Source: Diphasiastrum complanatum (taxonomy: Eukaryota > Streptophyta > Lycopodiopsida > Lycopodiales > Lycopodiaceae). Taken from it: DNA of 61,508 nucleotides. Under the pieces are notes generated by a model, which saw only the letters and a program-made list of their open reading frames with translations, ran no database searches and had not been told where the DNA came from. Below, one piece after another: positions 54,131 through 61,508 of this stretch. Each line of letters starts with the position of its first letter. The first letter of the stretch is position 1. Location: NCBI GenBank assembly GCA_029204225.1, contig MU833076.1, positions 1-61,508 on the forward strand, read 5' to 3'. A program made the position numbers and the translations under genes.

Positions 54131-55172
54131 CTGGTCGATTAGCCTGCCAGGCTCAACAAAAAATCCCAGCGGGGCCGCCATTGCGCTTGTACATTACGCT
54201 AGTACCCTTCATAGCAAGTCGCGCAGGCCTGACAGGTTCCTTTGTAAATCTCGGCAAGTCCGCCGGGCCTCTTTGTAAAGCTCGGCGGGTAACCTATTTG
54301 GCAGGTTTTGGCCAGTGGAATGTAAACACGAACGTTATTAACGTTCCAGAGCACCGAAAATAACCCTTAAAATTTTCAAATTTCAATTTACGTTTTTGAA
54401 AATCCTGCTTGATGGAGATGAAGCATAAGCCTTCGGCCATCGATTTACAAGTCTGATAGCTTGCTGGGAAGGTAAAAAGGAATGCTAATCATGCTGTAAA
54501 ATTTTTCAAAACGATCTCCTTATGGATTCGGAGCAATCCATCCCCCAAAAACCAAAAAAATAAGTTATTTTTTGGTCTTTTTTGACCTTCTACAAGTCCA
54601 ATCCATGAAATTTTTGGTTCTAACCTCAAGGAAAGCTTCAAAAGACTTTGACTCAACTCTTTAAAAGCTCTACATGGTGTTTTACAGCCACCTACTATCC
54701 AACTTTATGAAAAAAAAAAACAAGCAAAATTGATGATTTTTGGTTATTTTCTGGTTTTCTCTTCACTATAAAGTGGAAATTTATGACATGTAACTCTTCT
54801 TCTAGCGCATGCAAACCAATCTACAGAATTATAGCCATCTAATTGATCTGATCTTGCTGAATTTGTGTTATTACTATCAGTTTTGAGTCAAAAAGCATGA
54901 AAAAACAAGCAACTTTGACCAAAACATAGCCTAGAACCGTAAATCATGAAAAGAACCAGCATGCATCACTAATTTCATCATTGATGATCCCTAAAATGAA
55001 AGTAAACTTGCTGGAAAATTCAGATCTACACAAGATTTGAGCTACACAAGAAAAAGCTCCAAAAACACATCACAAATTGGATTTCAGAATCTAGGATGAT
55101 TCTCCATAAAACCCGAGTTTTTTTTTTGAGAGAAATGAATTTTAGCAACATGCAAATGGAAACCGCAATAGT
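54131..55172. other. Spacer, nothing recognised
   Basis: There is a small imperfect duplication near 54240-54290 (CTTTGTAAATCTCGGC / CTTTGTAAAGCTCGGC) and a palindrome AACGTTATTAACGTT near 54331. No gene is supported. Confidence 0.45.
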
Positions 55173-56101
55173 TGCGAAGGCTCACATGATTCCTTTTCTA
55201 TCTTTTTACTTTTGTTTGTAATTAGAGTCTTTGTTTATCATGGCAGACCAGCCCTTTTTCATGATGTATATAGAGTTTTAGGTTTTTAGGCTGAAGTAGG
55301 ATTTCTAAGTAAAAATTGATATGTATCAAATTTCTAAAATCGATATCATATCGGATTATGGAAGTCGATATCCTATTCAGTTATAGTAGTTAGATAGTTG
55401 TGAACAGTCGCGAGGCTATAAAGAGCTGCTGTATTCAGTTGTTTCATGAAATATATTGAAGAGAGAAGTGTTGAGGGCCTTATATGCTTTATGATTGAGT
55501 CTCACTCTTGCTTTCGTATGATTATTTTTGGGACTATGCTTGCGAATCAGTAATAAGTGTAATTTCTTTGTCCAACTAAATGTTATGAAATATAAACATG
55601 GTGAACGCACTTTGTAGTATATAAATTTGATGATCTAAATCGGACTGCATCAAGAATATCATTGTCTCATATTCAGGACAACTGTATGTTTGTCACTTTG
55701 ATGGGTAGAATAATTGGTGGTGTAGATCCTCCAATTTATTTGCAGGATGGCTTCACTACTTATGCAAATCTTTTCTCATATAGTATTGGAACTATATGGA
55801 TTCACTGCTATGGCTTGTGTGATTATAGGGGTCTCTAATTCGTTTCAATGCTGATTGTCTAAAGTTGTATGTACAAGATAATCAGATATATTGGAATGAT
55901 GTGTAGACTAATTAAACATTTAAACTACGAACAACAGGCAGTACTGGCCACCTAGCAAGAACATCTATTGATGACCAGTTTATCATCAATTTCACTATAT
56001 AAACTTTTCATTGACTATTAATGAGATTTTTGATCTTTATGAGGAACAATATCTTAAATATTACATAAAACTTAGCAAATTAAAATCATCAAGTCACGAC
56101 A
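55173..56101 (+). repeat. 5' LTR, family D
   Basis: TGCGAAGGCTCACATGATTCC to AAGTCACGACA, 929 bp. It matches the reverse complement of 15729-16635 throughout, including the TATA-box region. Confidence 0.87.
55417..55422 (+). promoter_or_regulatory. TATA box of the family D LTR
   Basis: GCTATAAAGAGCTGC, present in the same position in the reverse copy (16370-16384). Transcription would start about 30 bp downstream. Confidence 0.6.
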
Positions 56102-56113
56102 TAAGTTGAATTT

Positions 56114-56131
56114 TGGTGCCATTGCCGGGGA
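56114..56131 (+). promoter_or_regulatory. Primer-binding site, tRNA-Asp type
   Basis: TGGTGCCATTGCCGGGGA, two differences from TGGCGCCGTTGCCGGGGA, the site complementary to tRNA-Asp used by many plant Tat/Athila elements. It lies 12 bases after the LTR end. Confidence 0.8.
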
Positions 56132-57134
56132 TCAGAATTGTTTTTTATTTAATGATAAAGGTATTATGTAGTTGTTCAAGGAACCTGAATCAAAATGTCT
56201 AGAAGGAATTTTTTGAAGTATCAAAAATCGACATTCACTTAGACTATTCCTTGGACAGGTTGGCTATTTTAGAAGATTTATTCCCTTGCTTGAAGAAGAC
56301 ATTATGATTCTAGGGAGTCTTATAAAACTAGCAAGAAAATTTCATTGGACCTGGCAACATGAGAATTGCTACCGTGATATTGTAATAGCGATGCATGGCC
56401 ATGAAAGATGAACGCTGCAATATAAACATAATTCAACCAAAGACGTAGTGGTAACAAAATTCTCGTATGTGTATATTGATTTTCAACAGTATTACATCAA
56501 TGAAATTCTGTGGTACAACGTCATTAACAAGCTGCATACATAGAGATTTGCACAGATTATCAACACAATCTTCAAAATTTTATATGCTGGTAAATCTTCA
56601 AGTGATGCATGGATAGTCTTTGTCAGAACAACAACTGACTCGGGCTCTCTGGAAGATATTTCGTCAATATTTTCAAAGTAGTTAACAGAAGGAGAGCCTT
56701 CAAAGGTGTTGCTGGAATCTTCGTCAACATCAAGCATCACAATCACTCGTTGCCTTCGTACCAGTTGACCACCTCTGGCAATAACTCATTCAACCATACT
56801 GTCAGACTTGCAAGATTTGTTAAATTTTGACAAAGTAACTAGAGTGAGCACAAGGTCGAATTGTAGCAGATTACTTGTTGGATTATATAGAACAAGAGCT
56901 ATTAATGCGAGATAAATATTTTAAAGATTTAGATTGAAGTGATTAATCATTATGGTAAGACTACGTAGTGCCTAAAAAGACGTAAGTAATTATTAGGAAA
57001 AGATACTGCTCTTGCATACGGAACTAGTGACGTAGGCACACATGAGAATTAAGGATCGAATAAATTTGATTCTGTATCAGAAAATCTCGATCCTACGAAC
57101 TTCGATGTTATGAAATCGATCCTTTTGTCTTTTT
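56132..57134. other. Leader region of the family D element
   Basis: About 1 kb without a convincing gene, as expected for the long leader of such elements. A small minus-strand frame (56746-56492) has no known motif. Confidence 0.5.
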
Positions 57135-58995
57135 ATGTCTGAAGGTCAAGATTGGAGAAATAGACGAGAAAGACAAAGGAAAGAGCGAGAAGAAAGACGA
57201 AGGCGTAGAGAACAAGAGAGAGAGAGACTTATAGTGGGATAGAGATACACGGACTGATCGAAGAAGAAAACCTGATATTAAGGAACCTCCGTTACCAGAT
57301 TTTGAATCGAAAAAGAAATAATCATCCCATTCAGATAAAGGAGGCGGTGATCAGGATGAGATGGCACCTCAGAGGATGTTGATAGCTATGTCTCTCAATC
57401 TAAGTCCATAGCGGTCAGTAATAAAGAAAGTCTTGATGTGGACAAGTTGCAGATTTTTTTCGGTCTATTAAGAAAAGAGGCTAGAACTTGGTTCAGTCAA
57501 ATAGAACCAACCTTGGTTTCTACCTGGACCAACTTAAAGAGCCAATTCTTGAAATTTTTTAAGAAATTGGTTATTCCAGTCGTTTTTTTCACAATTGAAT
57601 TTAATTAGAAAGAAGAAGAAAAAGTCCTTAAGGAAATATACCTGAAGAGTAAAGAAGTTGATCGGCCAATTGACAGGGCAATATCCGGTTGCAATGCAAA
57701 TTGAATGGTTCTTGGGAGGACTACAAAAAAAAAAAAGATAGATATTGTAGACAATGACTAACCGATACATTGGAACATGTCATATCAACAGCCGAAAATT
57801 ATGAAACTTTATGAATATCTAGAAGCAAACATTCATCTTCTTCCTCTTCTAAGAAGAAAAGACATATTTCATCGTCTTCAGATGACTCGAGCAGTGGTTC
57901 TGACTCAGACTCGAGTTCTTCTTCAATTTCAAGTTCAGACTCAAGCTCTAGTTCAACTGAAGATGAAAAATCAAGAAATCAACACAACAAACATTCTAAG
58001 GATCAAAAAAGCATGAAGATTCGAAGAAGTCTGACCAAATACAAAAGAGCTTATGGAAACGAGAAGTATTGGATTTAAGTAAAAAATTTGATGAGCTCAA
58101 AGTTCAACTTCTTTAGCCCAAGAATAAAAGGAGAACTGCTATTAGAATTGGTAAGTCAAATTTATGGTGTACCAAGTCTAAGCAAGAAGGACAATATCAT
58201 TACACAAAATGCAAGAATAGACCACAGGTTTCTTGTATCGAAGAAGCTGAAGATGAAAATTCCGATAATGAATTGGTATATCTGATGGAGGTTGAAACAA
58301 ATGAACTTTGTGTATGAAATTCAGGTTCAAAATCCAAAGAATGCTAACCAACTAGGAACAAGTTTTAATCAACGATCAACAAAGAAAGTTTGTTTTAGTC
58401 CAAAAAACTGTACCATCTCAATTTGTACCATCCCAAACAAAGCCTACAATTTCTAGGGGTAGAAATAGTGCCATTATTCTACAGAGTGTCATGAACCCAA
58501 GAAACAAATTGGTTATGTGCCACTATGTGGGAATTGTTAAGGGGAAGGACATATAATTTCTGAATGTCCTAAACCACCAGTCAAGAAACTGATGGTGAAG
58601 TATCTTAAGCCTGATGCCACAAAGGAAGGCCAGTCTAAAGGTGAAGTGGTTCAGAGAATTGAGTTATGTACAAAAGATTCTCCTTGGCCTAGTGACTTGG
58701 ATTTACAAGTTAATAAAGTATCTACTAGAAGCGAGGCCAAGAAGAACAGACAAAGCCAAATACGGCTACTACAGAATCGAAAAAGAAGGCAATGAAATAT
58801 AAACAATCTTCATCGGTCAAAAAAAGGACTAATAAATCTCTTACTCAAGAAGACATAAAAGATGATCATGTATATGATCGGAATGATAAGAAATACTTTG
58901 CCCATGATATAACTGAGCAGGTTGAGTTATTGCTTTCAAAAGAACTAACTCAATTAAAGAAAAATGTCTCATTTGAGGAAACCTATGAGCAGTAA
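57135..58995 (+). pseudogene. Family D gag with Ser-rich tract and zinc knuckles
   Basis: The ATG at 57135 opens MSEGQDWRNRRERQRKEREE, a very basic/acidic start, and stops after about 35 codons. Later pieces are LRKEARTWFSQIEPTLVSTW with FLKFFKK (capsid pattern, about 57465-57565), a Ser/Asp-rich tract (57833-57975), a damaged knuckle (CTKSKQEGQYHYTKC, with Ser for the second Cys, about 58170) and a second one (VPLCGNC, a stop, GEGHIISECP, about 58515-58570). The tract resembles phosphorylation-prone acidic serine regions; that is inference. All pieces are in different frames. Confidence 0.75.
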
Positions 58996-59402
58996 AATTC
59001 TTTCTAAAGCAAAAGTTGACAAACCTATTGGCCCTCAGACTAGCTATAATATTGTTTTAGGATCTCCGAAAGCTGCAACCAACTATTATTTTTAAGCAAT
59101 TACTTGAAGACAATGTCTTTTATCAAAAACAGCTTAAAGAATCGTTGGTGAAAAAGAGAAAAAGAAAATCGAGATTACCGGCAGTCCATGTGAATAGGGT
59201 CGAGGTTGATGACAAAGGAGCTCCAGAAATCGAGATTCAAATAAAATGATGTATTATTTCAAATGTACCAGGCTCTAGAGTAAACATTATTATAGAATAA
59301 ACAACTTATGAACTGGGCTGGCTCATATAACTCCTACAACCAAGTTTTTGAGATTGGCGGATCAGACAAGGCAAAAACCAGTTGGTCTATTGAATAACGT
59401 AG

Positions 59403-59462
59403 TGTAGGGTGTGTAGTTCAGTTGGTGAGCAGCCCTTCCGCCTGTCGAAGAGGGTTAGAACA
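59403..59462 (+). other. tRNA-like end of the family A LTR
   Basis: TAGTTCAGTTGGTGAGC (59414-59430) forms a 4-bp D-arm-like stem (GTTC/GAGC) and matches the polymerase III A box. CTTCCGCCTGTCGAAG (59435-59450) forms an anticodon-arm-like stem around a CCGCCTGTC text also found in tRNA-Asp. GGGTTAGAAC resembles the T-loop/B box with one change. No acceptor stem pairs, so this is not a working tRNA gene. Confidence 0.5.
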
Positions 59463-59595
59463 CTAGATAGGTGCCTAACTATATCAAGTTACCAGATTTA
59501 GGTGTGTTCTACTCTCCATTTTCACTAATTCTAATCCACTTAACACTACTTCCCTTAACTCTAACCACGTGCATTCATCTTGATAGAGGGTGAAT

Positions 59596-59673
<78 letters not shown>
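59596..59673. repeat. GA microsatellite inside the family A LTR
   Basis: An AG run of about 78 bp with one interruption near 59620. The plus-strand copy (50036-50080) has only a broken pyrimidine stretch at this place. Confidence 0.9.
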
Positions 59674-59678
<5 letters not shown>

Positions 59679-60430
59679 ATAGAGATGGAGAGTTGAGATG
59701 GAGGGTTAGCTCAAATGCTCAATGCCATTGCTTATGGAGTAACCTTAACTAGCTCAAAGCAAAAACATGGAACTAGAAACAACAAGCAAAACATAACAAG
59801 AGCATAAGCAAGATTGATTAGCAAATGAGAATGCTTGAGCTCTCAAAATAGTAGAGTTTCCTCTCTCTATTAAGCATGAAAATGGGTTTCAAATGGCACC
59901 TTTTTATCTTTGGGGTGGCCCTTGCCCCTTGCTTCCTATTGGCTACTTGCAAAGGATGGGATTGTAATCCACACCATTCACAAGAAACACAAAAGAATTT
60001 ATGGTGGAGGAAGAAACACACCCCACCTACCACCATTTGACTTTTGACTAATCCCAAAAACTTAGCAACTTAACTTAAGCTTAACTTTGGCCTTCTAATA
60101 TTATCTTAATTACATGGCCCAAAGTCAAGTTTATTGCCAAAATTATTTATTTATAAGTGCTCATTGGGCCATGGGGTTATACACACAAGATGCCACGACC
60201 CTCGCAACTATTTCTACTAACTTTGACTTTTTATTTATTTACATCATGGTGGGAATACCCCCAACATGTAGAGGTTAAGATTGAAGGAGAAAAGTTTCTG
60301 TTGAACTTTGTGGTGATTAATCTAGTAACAGTGCCTTTATATCCTATGATGTTGGACAGACCATAGTTATATGATGCTGAAGTAGTCACATATTGAAAAA
60401 AGAAAGAGTTCCAATTTCCAACTAAAGGAA

Positions 60431-60478
60431 CTCATTAAGAGATCCGTATGAAATGGTTCAAGGACAAATATCAGGGAG
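60431..60478. other. Join between family D and copia fragments
   Basis: Short sequence with no feature. The copia LTR begins at 60479 with TG. Confidence 0.4.
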
Positions 60479-61508
60479 TGTCAAGAATCAGATATTCAAC
60501 ATCAAGCATTCACCATAAGCAATCACCAAAGAAGCCGGAAGAAGAACACGCACTATCAATAGACTAGCCTACGACTAATGACAGCTGGTCACAGCTGTCA
60601 ACATTAATATACCTCGTAAACAGTAACAATAAAGTTTATCATTGATTTCTAACACTCTCCCTCAATGATAAAATTACATTCTTTTATTCCTAATAGAGTA
60701 CGAAATCTCTCAAATTTACATCTACCTAATGACTTAGTAAAAATACCTGCCATTTGATCTTCAGAATTTACAAAAAACAAGAGTCAAAGCTCCATCAAGT
60801 ATTTCTCTCGAACAAAAGTGGTAGTGTATTTTTGATGTGCTTGGTTCGAAACATGTAAAACTGGATTTTGGCAAGGTGAATGCAACTTTGATTATCGCAA
60901 GATATAGTAGTCGTATTCACCTTTGGTTGACCTAAATCCACAAGCAATCTTCGTAACCATACCGCTTCTTGTGTAGCATTGTTGAGTACTCGATATTCAG
61001 CTTCCGTCGATGATAAGACTACTGTAGGTTTGCTTTTTGTTGCTCCATGAAATTGCAGCTGTACTATAACTGAATGTATGACCAGTGGTAGATTCTTCTG
61101 TCATCAATATTACCTGCCCAATTCGGCAATCTAGTATATCCTACCAACATGTGGCGCTTTAGACTGATCATACTTCAAAAGCAAAATTCAATGTCCCTCG
61201 AATGTATCTGAGAATACGTTTAGCAGGACTTCCAGTGTGCTTGACTAGGATCTTGCATAAATTGACTAACAATACCAATAGCTAAAGAATATCAGGTCGT
61301 GTGTGTGGTCAAATAAAGTCAAACTACCCACCACAGCTGTCTATACAAATAAGCATCCACTTTCTCAGATTCATCATATGCAATAAGCTTCATGTTGACA
61401 TCCATAGGTGTACTCAAAGGCTTACAATCCTGCATATTGAACTTATAAAGCAAATCTCATGCATATTTGCTTTGTGTAAGAAAGACCATGTCTTCCTTTT
61501 GCCATACT
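60479..61508 (-). mobile_element. Copia 3 family, 3' end fragment (minus), running off the window
   Basis: The 3' LTR is 60479-60654 (176 bp, lacking about 88 bp of the middle found at 42656-42904). The purine tract follows, and then RNase H and RT thumb text parallel to 52722-53575. More small indels occur than in that copy: the frame is shifted every few dozen codons, and no long open frame remains. The element continues beyond 61508. Confidence 0.85.

Larger units (their letters stand above)
59403..60266 (-). repeat. Solo LTR of family A, full length (minus)
   Basis: TGTAGGGTGTG to ACCCCCAACA on the plus strand, 864 bp. It is flanked by CGTAG (59398-59402) and TGTAG (60267-60271), a 5-bp duplication with one change. 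No internal sequence accompanies it, so it is a solo LTR left by recombination between two LTRs. Confidence 0.88.
55173..60430 (+). mobile_element. Tat/Athila-like Ty3/gypsy element, 5' half (family D)
   Basis: A 5' LTR (55173-56101), a tRNA-Asp-type primer site, a broken gag with Ser-rich tract and zinc knuckles, and a protease interrupted by a solo LTR. It ends near 60430, before RT, where a copia fragment begins. Its LTR matches 15729-16635 in reverse. The minus-strand pol at 39718-42400 would fit the missing half of another copy of this family. Confidence 0.8.
59240..60430 (+). pseudogene. Family D protease, split by a solo LTR
   Basis: Before the LTR: VPGSRVNIII (active-site region, usually D-x-G-S-S-x-N), TTYELGW and FLRLADQTRQKPVGLLNNV. 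After it: VEVKIEGEKFLLNFVVINLV, then PMMLDRP and LYDAEVV (the LGRPWL block, altered). The codons join cleanly across the insertion when one duplication copy is removed. Stops and a shift near 59310 also break the first part. Confidence 0.85.

Noticed and set aside
54331-54345. AACGTTATTAACGTT palindrome as a regulatory site
   Set aside because: A single short AT-rich palindrome with no partner or gene is expected by chance in this much sequence.
59403-59462. Calling a functional tRNA gene
   Set aside because: The acceptor stem is absent and the T-arm is poorly paired. I report it only as tRNA-like.

Overview
The window looks like repeat-dense nuclear DNA of a land plant. I found no intact host gene, rRNA, true tRNA gene or CRISPR array. 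The plant call rests on the element types: a Ty3/gypsy chromovirus with a C-terminal chromodomain, Tat/Athila-like Ty3/gypsy elements with a tRNA-Asp-type primer site, and several Ty1/copia elements primed by initiator tRNA-Met (TGGTATCAGAGC). Species cannot be told. Nearly every reading frame is a broken piece of gag or pol.

Layout. 300-3514: degraded Ty3/gypsy (minus) with an LTR fragment of family A. 3515-5072: a short alternating motif array and a gag zinc-knuckle remnant. 5073-11044: a near-complete but decayed Ty1/copia element (minus). 11291-14492: an older relative of it. 14493-15728: LTR/PBS pieces of another family. 15729-18045: 3' LTR and 3' internal region of a Tat/Athila-like element (minus, LTR family D). 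18046-38820: a sequence of about 370 bp with imperfect terminal inverted repeats, split by a 20.4-kb retrotransposon composite. 38821-42655: gypsy pol (minus), possibly the rest of the family D element. 42656-45247: 5' half of a Ty1/copia element (plus). 45248-49527: gypsy pol (plus) between stretches rich in an AACTCTCGCA motif, then an unrecognised open frame. 49528-52342: family A LTRs and gag/integrase scraps. 52681-53830 and 60479-61508: two copies of the same copia 3' end (minus). 55173-60430: 5' LTR, tRNA-Asp-type PBS, gag and protease of a family D element (plus), broken by a solo family A LTR.

The 18.2-38.6 kb composite is the most informative part. It consists of plus and minus copies of a non-autonomous LTR family (C, LTR about 1.2 kb, no coding sequence). 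One complete copy is 31896-36093 with target-site duplication GATGG. A gag-less chromovirus (21976-28025, duplication GTCAC, two 918-bp LTRs) sits inside a C-family LTR. The whole block is flanked by GAACC. An 11-base piece of the outer flank recurs inside it, which points to a segmental duplication.

The chromovirus and the C-family share a primer site, a leader containing up to five related stem-loops (GTGCT...AGCAC), and a hairpin (CTGATG-AGGA-CATCAG) just before the polypurine tract, although their LTRs are largely different. I infer that these shared pieces are cis signals that let both be copied by proteins supplied in trans. This shared signal set is the best candidate here for an undescribed system.
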